A stretch of DNA of 64,000 bases from positions 1 to 64,000 of the forward strand of contig NZ_MDED01000009.1 of the NCBI RefSeq assembly GCF_002939885.1. The letters run 5' to 3'. Below the pieces are notes generated by a model, which saw only the letters and a list, made by a program, of their open reading frames with translations, made no database searches and was not told the DNA's origin. The DNA comes from Xanthomonas cucurbitae. GTDB lineage: Bacteria > Pseudomonadota > Gammaproteobacteria > Xanthomonadales > Xanthomonadaceae. Positions 23,782-31,774 of the stretch are shown here, in pieces; position 1 is the stretch's first letter, and every line of letters starts with the position of its first letter. The position numbers and the translations under genes were made by a program.

Positions 23782-24288
23782 TCAGGCTGCCTTGCTGGCC
23801 TTGGCTGCCTTCGCGTTACCCCCTTGGTCGGCCAGCAGGGTCAACTTTTCATCGGTGGCCTTCTCCTCTTCCAGTGTGGCTAGCAGCAAGGGCAGCGCGT
23901 CGGCATAGCCAAGCTGCTTGGCCATGGCGGCGATGGTGCCGTACGAGGCGATCTCGTAGTGCTCCACCTTTTGCGCACCACCGATCAATGCCGCATCGCG
24001 GACAGGGCCGGCTTCGATTTCATCAATGATTTCGCGGCTTTCTTCCACCAGGCCTTCCATTGCCGCGCACTTGATGCGCTTGAGCTTGATGCCGAGCAAT
24101 TCCACCACCTGGTCGATGCGTTCGATCTGCCCCTGGGTTTCGTCCAGATGGGTTTCGAAGGCCTGCTTGAGCTTTGGCTCGGTGGCGGCGCGGGCCAGGC
24201 GTGGCAGCGATTTGGTGAGCTGCTTCTCGGCACTGTAGATGTCCGACAATTCGTGGATGAACAGATCTTCGACGGTCTTGATCGCCAT
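23782..24288 (-). CDS. DUF892 (YciF-like) ferritin-fold protein
   Basis: A 168-aa protein of the DUF892/YciF family, rubrerythrin-like four-helix proteins induced by stress whose chemistry is unsettled. Typical features are TVEDLFIHELSDIYSAEKQL at the start, FETHLDETQGQIERI, and EHYEIASYGT; the Glu and His residues in these helices could bind a di-iron site. The C-terminus is a short Lys/Ala tail. The ATG at 24288 has AAAGGAA upstream. It converges on the small helical gene at 23730. Confidence 0.92.
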   Translation of the reverse strand: MAIKTVEDLFIHELSDIYSAEKQLTKSLPRLARAATEPKLKQAFETHLDETQGQIERIDQVVELLGIKLKRIKCAAMEGLVEESREIIDEIEAGPVRDAALIGGAQKVEHYEIASYGTIAAMAKQLGYADALPLLLATLEEEKATDEKLTLLADQGGNAKAAKASKAA

Positions 24289-24538
24289 GGATGATTCCTT
24301 TGGGGTAATGAGGGGTGACACGCTGTGGCGCATCGCCTTTGAAGCTGGAACGCTGCAGCGAGTTGCATAGCTGGGATACATCGCGCAGTGCTGCTCTGGA
24401 GCCAGCGTGCCTTCGGGGCGGTACGGCGTGATCGCTACGCTAGCGCCGCGCGTGTTAGCGGGATTACTGGGTACGGTGATCCCGTTGCGATGACGGCCTG
24501 TGCCGTGGCGCGAGAGGACCACCGGTCGGCGCAGCGAC

Positions 24539-24949
24539 TCAGGCCGCGGGAAACAGCCGTGCCAGTTCGCGCACGGCTGTTTCGCTCGCTGCGCGGTCGG
24601 GCCTGTCATCGGCATTGTCGAAGTCGTGGGCACCTTGCGACTGCACCAGCAATCCATCGCGCTGCGGCACCACGTTGAGGTTGTGGCCGCGCCAGACCAG
24701 CCCGTAGCTGACCTCCGGTTGCGGGATCAGGCGCGCGGTCTGCCCGCGCACCGGGATCACGCTTGTATCGCCCAGTAGGGCGCGCGCGCCGTAGCCGGTG
24801 GCATTGACCAGGATTCTTTCGTGCAACTGACCGAACTGGCGCGGGTCTTCGAAACTGCGCGTGTACAGTTCGCCGCCGGCCTGCAGGAAATCCTGCAGCA
24901 ACAGCGGTGCACATGCGGCTGCACGCTCACGCTGCGCCTTGATGGTAAC
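24539..24949 (-). pseudogene. C-terminal remnant of an FAD-dependent oxidoreductase (DAO family)
   Basis: About 135 codons are open, ending in a normal stop. The segment ILVNATGYGARALLGD, followed by PVRGQTARLIPQ and VVPQRDGLLVQ, is the C-terminal half of a DAO-type FAD enzyme (D-amino-acid-oxidase fold). The frame is closed upstream by a TAA at about 24970, and the N-terminal FAD-binding GxGxxG region is missing; the adjoining DNA is the leader of the LytS-like kinase gene. It is a 5'-deleted gene, unlikely to be functional. Confidence 0.75.
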
Positions 24950-25114
24950 GCCTTGTCTGCGGCACAGTTACGCTGGCCAGGTAAGCTGGCAAGCGCGACG
25001 CAGGCATACCGTTACGTTGCCTGGCCTGCCCGATTTCGTCCGCCGATTCCGGTCTTTGAGGTCGTATCGGCGGCCATTCGTCGCCTGGGGCTTTTCCCGC
25101 CACGCGCGGCGGCT

Positions 25115-26449
25115 ATGCTCGCTCCCGTCCACTCAACGAGCGCCTTGTCCGTGTCTGCCAGCGTCTTCCTGATCGTGCGTATCATGTTTGCCTGGGCTGC
25201 CGCATTGGTGGTGGCGGCGATCATGTGGGCGCAGCTGTTCGGCTCGACCGGCGCGTTCTTCGGGCTGGCGTGCATCGTGCTGCTGACACTGGCCTTGATG
25301 AGTGCGATCACCCATGTGCGGCGCGTGCGCCTGATCGCCGGGCGGCTGGACCACGACACCTTGTCCACCCGCCAGCGGCGCCAGATCGAAGTGCCGCTGG
25401 AAGCGCGGGCCAGCTTTGCGGTGGTGGAAGAGGCGGTGCGCGCGCTGCCACGCGTGCAGGACATCGAATGCGCACCGGGTAGCCTGCTGATCCGCGCGCG
25501 GGTGCGTCGCATCGACCCGTACGAGGGCCGCAAGCCCTCACGCTGGAATCTGTTCGCGCGCTTTGCCATCACCCACAACCAGGTACTGGTGACGATCACC
25601 CCGGGGCAGGGCACCAGCAGCTTCACCGTGCTGTGCGAACCCGATGCCGGTGCCTGGGTGGATCTGTTCGCGGTGGACGAAGGCAGCAACTACGAGAACG
25701 CCGAGGCGATCAACCGCGCGGTGGTGCGCCGGGTGGGCGAACAACGCCGCGACGAGCAGGCCACGGTGGAGCAGTCGGTGATGGAGAAGGAACTGGCGGT
25801 GGCACGGCTGAACCTGCTGCATGCCCAGGTGGAACCACATTTTCTCTACAACACGCTGGCCAGTGCGCAGGTGCTGGCGCGGACCGATCCACCGCGCGCG
25901 GACATCATGATCGGGCACCTGATCCAGTACCTGCGCCGCTCGCTGCCCAGCGCCGACGATGCCACCTCCACCCTGGGCGAAGAACTCGAACGCACCCAGG
26001 CCTACCTGGAGATCCTGCGCATCCGCATGGGCGCGCGGCTGGCGCTGCAGGTGGAAGTGCCTTACGCGCTGCGCAGTCTGCCGCTGCCATCGATGATGCT
26101 GCAGACCCTGGTCGAAAACGCCATCAAGCACGGGCTGGAACCCAAGCCCGGCGGCGGCACCGTGTGGATCCTGGCACGCCGCCTCGACGCCCAGGCCACG
26201 CTGACCGTGGCCGACGACGGCCAGGGCTTCAACACGCACAGCCATGGCACCGGCATCGGCCTGAAGAATCTGCGCGAGCGCCTGCAGCTGATCTACGCCG
26301 GCCAGGCGAGCTTCGCCATCGTCTCCAATTTCCCCAGCGGCGTGGCGGCCACCATCACCCTGCCGCTGCCGGCCTCGTTCATTGGCGAAGTGCGCCAGCT
26401 GCCGCCGTTGCCCGAGACGGCGGTCGACATCACCAAGGTGCAGGCATGA
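25115..26449 (+). CDS. LytS-type sensor histidine kinase
   Basis: A 444-aa kinase with two N-terminal membrane helices (about 14-37 and 46-65), a cytoplasmic region, the His_kinase domain with HAQVEPHFLYNTL (His242), and a GHKL ATPase (ENAIKHGLEPK as N box, DDGQGFN as G1, GTGIGLKNLRERL as G2). It pairs with the LytTR regulator overlapping by 4 bp. The start is uncertain: ATG 25115 gives a membrane protein with a short leader but no clear ribosome-binding site; nearby GTG codons are alternatives. The same arrangement occurs in AlgZ/FimS-AlgR-type systems. Confidence 0.9.
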   Translation: MLAPVHSTSALSVSASVFLIVRIMFAWAAALVVAAIMWAQLFGSTGAFFGLACIVLLTLALMSAITHVRRVRLIAGRLDHDTLSTRQRRQIEVPLEARASFAVVEEAVRALPRVQDIECAPGSLLIRARVRRIDPYEGRKPSRWNLFARFAITHNQVLVTITPGQGTSSFTVLCEPDAGAWVDLFAVDEGSNYENAEAINRAVVRRVGEQRRDEQATVEQSVMEKELAVARLNLLHAQVEPHFLYNTLASAQVLARTDPPRADIMIGHLIQYLRRSLPSADDATSTLGEELERTQAYLEILRIRMGARLALQVEVPYALRSLPLPSMMLQTLVENAIKHGLEPKPGGGTVWILARRLDAQATLTVADDGQGFNTHSHGTGIGLKNLRERLQLIYAGQASFAIVSNFPSGVAATITLPLPASFIGEVRQLPPLPETAVDITKVQA

Positions 26450-27222
26450 GCGCGCTGCGTGCGGTGATTGCCGAAGACGAGGTACTGCTGCGGCAGTCGC
26501 TGCTGGCGCTGCTGGCCGACGTATGCCCGTCACTGCAAGTGGTGGGCGAGTGCGAAGACGGTGCCAGCGCACTGGAGACCATCGCCACCCAGCAGCCGGA
26601 TGTGGTGTTCCTGGATATCCGCATGCCCGGGCTGACCGGCATCGAGGTGGCGCGTGCGATGCGCGAGGTCAGCCCGCACACCCAGGTGGTGTTCGTCACC
26701 GCCTACGACCAGTACGCCATCGATGCCTTCGAACACGGCGCGGTGGACTACCTGCTCAAACCGATCAACCGGCAGCGCCTGCAGGCCACCTGGCAGCGCG
26801 TGCAGCAACGCGCCGCCGCCGGCCAGCCCGGTGGCGGCCTGCTGGACGCCTTGCTGCAACGCCTGTCCGCACGCCCGGCCGCCGCCAATGCGCCTCCGCC
26901 GCTGGCCTGGCTGACCGCCAGCAGCGGCCGCGAGACGCGCCTGATCGCACTGGAGGAGGTGGCGTATTTCCAGGCCGACCAGAAATACACCACGGTGATG
27001 ACCGCCGCCGGCGAAGCGGTGCTGCGCACCCCGCTGCGCGAGTTGCTCGACGCATTCGACCCGCAGGTGTTCAAGCAGATCCACCGCTCGACGATCGTCA
27101 ACATGAAGGCGGTGGCCTCGGTCATCCGCGACGACACCGGTAAGGGCCGGCTGCATCTGCGCGGCCGCAGCGAGACGCTCACCGTCAGCCAGCCCTTCAT
27201 GAGCCTGTTCCGCGGCATGTAA
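26446..27222 (+). CDS. LytTR-family response regulator
   Basis: A 258-aa transcriptional regulator: receiver domain (1-120) with Asp57 in VVFLDIRMPG and Lys in YLLKPIN, a flexible linker of about 30 residues, then a LytTR DNA-binding domain (about 150-255) with EEVAYFQADQKYTTV and FKQIHRSTIVNM. LytTR proteins bind paired direct repeats in promoters; the target genes cannot be read here. It overlaps the kinase gene by ATGA and is followed by a lipoprotein gene 42 bp downstream. Confidence 0.95.
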   Translation: MSALRAVIAEDEVLLRQSLLALLADVCPSLQVVGECEDGASALETIATQQPDVVFLDIRMPGLTGIEVARAMREVSPHTQVVFVTAYDQYAIDAFEHGAVDYLLKPINRQRLQATWQRVQQRAAAGQPGGGLLDALLQRLSARPAAANAPPPLAWLTASSGRETRLIALEEVAYFQADQKYTTVMTAAGEAVLRTPLRELLDAFDPQVFKQIHRSTIVNMKAVASVIRDDTGKGRLHLRGRSETLTVSQPFMSLFRGM

Positions 27223-27264
27223 TTCGTCATTCCCCCATTCGCATCGACTGAAAGGACTGCCTCC

Positions 27265-27636
27265 ATGCGCCTGCTCGCCTCCCTGGTCTATTGCCTGCTT
27301 GCCCTGGCCGGCTGCCACGAACGCACCGGCACCACCTCGATCACCCGCGCCATGAGCGATGGCCGCGATGTGATCTTCAGCAAGACCCTGGTCACCGACA
27401 CCGAGACCAACGTGCATTGCCTGGCCAGCAGCAGCGGCCAATGCCATTACCTGGTGTATGAGGAGCAATGCCCCGCTGCCGACCCAGGCAGCAGGACGCC
27501 GGCACCGGGCTGCGCACGCCGGACGCTGGACCAGTTCGCGCTGCTGCCGGGCCAGATCCGCGCCTTGCGTGGCGTGCCGAAGGCCGCGCATACCTGCGTG
27601 GATGCCACCGCGCCCGGCGCCGACTGCCATGGCTAG
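27265..27636 (+). CDS. small hypothetical lipoprotein
   Basis: A 123-aa protein with a type II signal peptide (LLASLVYCLLALAGC, acylated Cys17). The mature part contains six further cysteines, which suggests disulfides in the periplasm, and no known domain. The ATG at 27265 follows GAAAGGA by eight bases. It is on the same strand as the LytS/LytTR pair and may be co-transcribed with it. Confidence 0.8.
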   Translation: MRLLASLVYCLLALAGCHERTGTTSITRAMSDGRDVIFSKTLVTDTETNVHCLASSSGQCHYLVYEEQCPAADPGSRTPAPGCARRTLDQFALLPGQIRALRGVPKAAHTCVDATAPGADCHG

Positions 27637-27896
27637 GGCGCATCCAGCGTGTAGCGGCGGCCAGGGGGTGTGCGCATGCACCGCGATCGCGGGCGGCAGC
27701 GGTGTCGTGCGTGTGCTTCCCGCCCGTGTAGGCGAGCGCCGTGGCGCCGCAACCGTGACACCCAGGTCTGCCAGGGCTGTCGATCCCGGCGCCGTATCGA
27801 CACTCGCCTGAATACGCACTGACGGCAAGCGGCCGCTTCTGCGATGATTGCCGGCTTGTTGCCGGTTCACGGCGCCATCACTGCCAGGCTTCTTTC

Positions 27897-29492
27897 ATGT
27901 CCGAACATTCGTTGCGCCGCGACGTTGGCCCCTTTGCGCTCATGCTCACCGGCCTGGGCTCGATCATTGGTTCCGGCTGGCTGTTCGGCGCCTGGCGCGC
28001 GGCCGGTCTGGCCGGCCCCGGCGCCGTCTGGGCCTGGGTGCTGGGCGCGGCGATCATCACCACCATCGCGCTGTCGTATGCCGAGCTCGGTGCCATGTTC
28101 CCCGAATCCGGTGGCATGGTGCGCTACAGCCACTACTCGCACGGCTCGCTGGTGGGCTTCATCGCCGGCTGGGCCAACTGGATTGCCATCGTCTCGGTGA
28201 TCCCGGTCGAAGCCGAGGCCTCGGTGCAATACATGGCCTCCTGGCCCTGGCCCTGGGCGCAAGGGCTGTACGTGCAGGCGCCTGGCGGGGCCGGCGAACT
28301 GTCGGTTCCGGGGCTGCTGATTTCGGCGGTACTGGTGCTGGTGTACTTCTTCCTGAATTTCTGGAGCGTCAAGCTGTTCGCGCGCTCCAATACGCTGATT
28401 ACCGTATTCAAGCTGGTGGTGCCGGCCGCCACCGGCCTGGCCCTGATCGCCAGCGGTTTCCATACCGAAAATTTTAGCGTCGGCATCCACGGCGATGCGC
28501 ATGTGATCGACCTGGCCGCGGTGCTGACCGCCGTGGCCACCGCCGGCATCGTCTTCAGCTTCAACGGTTTCCAGAGCCCGGTGAACCTGGCGGGTGAGGC
28601 GCGTAACCCGGGCCGCAGCATTCCGTTCGCGGTGCTGGGCTCGATCGCGCTGGCCACGCTGGTCTACGTGATCCTGCAGGTGGCCTACATCGGTGCGGTG
28701 CCGCCGGACCTGCTGGCCAAGGCCGGCTGGCACGGCATCGACTTCCGCTCGCCGTTCGCCGAGCTGGCTATCATCGTCAACCTGCACTGGCTGGCGATGC
28801 TGCTGTACATCGATGCCTTCGTCAGCCCCAGCGGCACCGGCATCACCTATACCGCCACCACCGCGCGCATGGTCTACGGCATGGAAAAGAACGGCACCAT
28901 GCCGGCCGTGCTGGGCAAGCTGCACCCGGTGTGGGGCGTGCCGCGCATGGCGATGTTCTTCAACCTGGCGGTGTCGTTCGTGTTCCTGTTCTTCTTCCGC
29001 GGCTGGGGCACGCTGGCGGCGGTGATCTCGGTGGCGACCATCATTTCCTACCTCACCGGCCCGATCAGCGCGATGGCGCTGCGCCGGCATGCACCGGAAC
29101 TGCACCGCCCGCTGCGCATCGCCGCCTTGCCGGTGCTGGCCGGCGTGGCCTTCGTGATGGCGACCGAGCTGCTGTACTGGGCGCGCTGGCCGCTGACCGG
29201 CGAGATCATCCTGCTGATGGTGGTGGCCTTGCCGGTGTACTGCTACTACCAGGCAAAGCAGGGCTGGCCGGACCTGCGCCGCAACCTCAAAGGCGCGGCC
29301 TGGATGATCTGCTACCTGCCCACCATCGCGCTGGTGTCCTGGGCCGGCAGTACCGACTTCGGCGGCCATGGCTACCTGAGCTACGGCACCGACCTGGCCG
29401 TGGTCGCGGTGGTTGGCGTGGTGTTCTACCTCTGGGGCGTGCGTAGCGGCTGGCGCACCCCGTCGGTGGAGCAGGCGGTGGCGCGGGCCTGA
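27897..29492 (+). CDS. APC-superfamily amino acid permease
   Basis: A 531-aa integral inner-membrane protein with about 12 hydrophobic helices. The first helix carries GLGSIIGSGWLFG, the substrate-carboxylate-binding glycine motif of APC transporters, and helix 3 follows PESGGMVRYSH. It probably exchanges or symports an amino acid with protons; YveA-like aspartate transporters share this look, but the substrate is not certain. The ATG at 27897 gives a normal N-terminus (MSEHSLRRDVGPFA). It stands as its own transcription unit. Confidence 0.9.
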   Translation: MSEHSLRRDVGPFALMLTGLGSIIGSGWLFGAWRAAGLAGPGAVWAWVLGAAIITTIALSYAELGAMFPESGGMVRYSHYSHGSLVGFIAGWANWIAIVSVIPVEAEASVQYMASWPWPWAQGLYVQAPGGAGELSVPGLLISAVLVLVYFFLNFWSVKLFARSNTLITVFKLVVPAATGLALIASGFHTENFSVGIHGDAHVIDLAAVLTAVATAGIVFSFNGFQSPVNLAGEARNPGRSIPFAVLGSIALATLVYVILQVAYIGAVPPDLLAKAGWHGIDFRSPFAELAIIVNLHWLAMLLYIDAFVSPSGTGITYTATTARMVYGMEKNGTMPAVLGKLHPVWGVPRMAMFFNLAVSFVFLFFFRGWGTLAAVISVATIISYLTGPISAMALRRHAPELHRPLRIAALPVLAGVAFVMATELLYWARWPLTGEIILLMVVALPVYCYYQAKQGWPDLRRNLKGAAWMICYLPTIALVSWAGSTDFGGHGYLSYGTDLAVVAVVGVVFYLWGVRSGWRTPSVEQAVARA

Positions 29493-29632
29493 GTGGCTCG
29501 TGCAGCTCTACCTGCGGGGCGTGCCGTTGTTGTCGCCCGACGGTGGCGCGGCGCAGCATCGGCGACAGGGCATTGACTCTGTCGCCAGCGACAACCGGGG
29601 TCTCTCATCTCCCCAGTCATGGCGCCAATACA

Positions 29633-29661
29633 AACGGCCGGTGCACTGTGCACCGGCCGTT
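29633..29661. terminator. strong hairpin between convergent genes, possible terminator
   Basis: A perfect 13-bp stem (AACGGCCGGTGCA with its complement) and a CTG loop lies between the APC permease stop and the convergent membrane-protein gene. The minus-strand side continues TTTGTATT, giving a weak T run for the 29726 gene. Confidence 0.6.
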
Positions 29662-29725
29662 CGTGTCTCTGAAACACTGCTTGGAACAGACCCACCCGGC
29701 GGAACCCTGGCCGGCGGTATGACGG

Positions 29726-30328
29726 CTAGCCGGCGTTGGCCACCAGCCGCGGTGCGCCGTCGAAGCGGTCGAGGTCGCGCAGCAGCTCGGTGTAGCGGCG
29801 CAGCCGGCCCATTTCGCGCATGTTGACGATGTCCTCGTGGCGCAGTTCGCGCTTGGAGGTCACTTCCTGCTTGTAGTGCAGCACTTCGGGGTAGCGACGG
29901 GTCATGTCCAGCGCGTCGGCGACGCACTCCACCGAGTCGGCGTCCGGTGCCACGCGTGCGCGGCTATTGAAGGCGCGCAGCCAGCGCTCGAAGCCGGCGC
30001 TGTGGTCGAACAGGTCGGCGATGTACCACATGATGAACAGGATCGACGCCCACGAGGTGAAGATAATCACCACCCTGCTGAAGGTGAGGTGGTAGTCGTT
30101 CTGCCATAGCTGATGGGTAATGACACCGAGCAGGACCAGCGAGATCGCCTGCCAGCCGATGATCGAGGCAATCACCCACTGCTTCTTGGCCACCTTGAGC
30201 AGAGTGAGCTCTTCGTCGAGCTGCTCATCGGTCTTGTCGCGCCAGAAGGCGACCTGCTCGTCGAAGGAGCGCCGATGGAGTGCGTTGTCCTGCAATAGCA
30301 GGCCTAAACCCTGGAACAAAGCGATCAT
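29726..30328 (-). CDS. hypothetical membrane protein with two central helices
   Basis: A 200-aa protein: a cytoplasmic N-terminal helix region, two adjacent membrane helices (about 51-71 and 83-105), then a charged C-terminal domain of about 90 residues with DALDMTRRYPEVLHYKQEV and NMREMGRLRRYTELLRDLDRF. I do not recognise the family. The ATG at 30328 has AGGAG eight bases upstream. It is a single gene with a hairpin downstream. Confidence 0.8.
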   Translation of the reverse strand: MIALFQGLGLLLQDNALHRRSFDEQVAFWRDKTDEQLDEELTLLKVAKKQWVIASIIGWQAISLVLLGVITHQLWQNDYHLTFSRVVIIFTSWASILFIMWYIADLFDHSAGFERWLRAFNSRARVAPDADSVECVADALDMTRRYPEVLHYKQEVTSKRELRHEDIVNMREMGRLRRYTELLRDLDRFDGAPRLVANAG

Positions 30329-30696
30329 GACAGGCTCCTGACGGGTGGCTGGTACGAGCGGCTTGCTGCACCGGTGGTGGCTGGTGCCCTGGAGCGACCG
30401 ACGCGCCGCCGTGCAATACGGGGCGGAGATCGGACAGCCCTAGTTCTAGCACTTTCGCTGCGCATGGCAATGCCTGGGGCGAACCGATGGCCGCCAGATC
30501 CTGCGCAGTGGCGCACAAAACGCTGAATTCAGGCGGTTTTGCGGCGATCGAACGAAACCGGGGATCTTGTATGCGGGAAATCTTGTTGCACTGCACACCG
30601 GGATATGGCGCCAGGCGCCGCGTTGCGACGGTGGCCCAGCGGCGGGACACGCACATCCCTGGCCTGCGACGGCAGGCGGGCCGGTATCATCGCTAC
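30329..30696. other. intergenic stretch between divergent genes, nothing recognised
   Basis: This must hold promoters for the membrane-protein gene (minus) and the MpaB-like gene (plus). No repeat, RNA gene or operator stands out. Confidence 0.4.
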
Positions 30697-31617
30697 ATGT
30701 CTTCTGTTCTACGCGCCCTCAGCGCACCCGCCGCCGAACAGATCCGCCGCTGGGTGCTGGGCGCGTTTCCGCGTGGGCAGAGCAGCATCGAATACGATCA
30801 GCCGCTCGGCGACCCCGGCATCTTCGGGCCCGACAGTGTCACCTGGCGCGTGCACTCGGAGTTTCCGGGCATGTTGTCGGGCGGGCTGTGCGCCTTGATG
30901 CTACAGTTGCTGCATCCGCGCGCGCTGGCCGGTGTGTACGATCATTCCAACTTCCGCACCGACCTGATCGGGCGGCTGCGGCGCACCACCAACTTCGTGG
31001 CCGGTACCACCTACGCACCGCAGGCCGAGGCCGAGCAGCTCATCGCGCGCGTGCGGCGCATCCACGCGCAGGTCCGCGGCCATACCGCCGACGGCCTGCC
31101 CTACGACGCCAACGATCCTGCGCTGCTGACCTGGGTGCACGTCACCGAAGCCTACGGCTTCCTGCAGGGGTGCCGCCGCTATTGCCGCGACGTGCCGGCG
31201 GCCATCGCCGACCGCTACTACGACGAAGCACGCCGCGTGGCCGAGGCGCTGGGCGCCGGCGATGTGCCCGCCAGCCAGGCGCAGGTGGAGGCGTATTTCG
31301 CCTCGGTGCGCGGCGAACTCCGCATGGATGCTCGCTCCCGCGAGGTACTCGACATCCTGACCAGTATCCAGTTGCCGGTGCCGGCGGCCGGGTTGTCGCG
31401 CGGCGTGTTTCTCGGTGCCGGCACCGCGCTGCTGCCGGACTGGGCCCGCGACATGCTTGGCCGTACCACTGCGCAGCGTGCACAGGCACGCGCATCGGCA
31501 CGCCTGCTGCGCGCGTTGTCGCCGTTGTTCCGCACCGCGCTGCGCGATGGCCTGTCCGCGCGCGCCTGCCGCCGCATGCAATTGCCGCAGACACTGTTGC
31601 TGGAGTGGCCTGCGTAA
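30697..31617 (+). CDS. oxygenase MpaB-like (DUF2236) family protein
   Basis: A 306-aa protein of the DUF2236 family, which includes heme-type oxygenases such as latex-clearing protein and MpaB. Typical segments are MLQLLHPRALAGVYDHS, DLIGRLRRTTNFV and LLTWVHVTEAYGF; conserved His and Arg residues in these places are the likely heme ligands and contacts. The substrate is unknown. The ATG at 30697 (MSSVLRAL) is chosen because the upstream in-frame extension lacks homology. Confidence 0.85.
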   Translation: MSSVLRALSAPAAEQIRRWVLGAFPRGQSSIEYDQPLGDPGIFGPDSVTWRVHSEFPGMLSGGLCALMLQLLHPRALAGVYDHSNFRTDLIGRLRRTTNFVAGTTYAPQAEAEQLIARVRRIHAQVRGHTADGLPYDANDPALLTWVHVTEAYGFLQGCRRYCRDVPAAIADRYYDEARRVAEALGAGDVPASQAQVEAYFASVRGELRMDARSREVLDILTSIQLPVPAAGLSRGVFLGAGTALLPDWARDMLGRTTAQRAQARASARLLRALSPLFRTALRDGLSARACRRMQLPQTLLLEWPA

Positions 31618-31774
31618 GCAGGACCGGGTGGGCCTGCATCGGGCCCTGCTGCATCTGCGTGACCGGCGCGAAACAAGGGGGGCTTTCCGCTTGCTGGCGT
31701 CGCTGCAGTGACGCTCCTTCCCCCAAGCCCCCTCGCGGTGGCAGAGGGAGCTGGTCACGCAGCGGCGGCATCAC

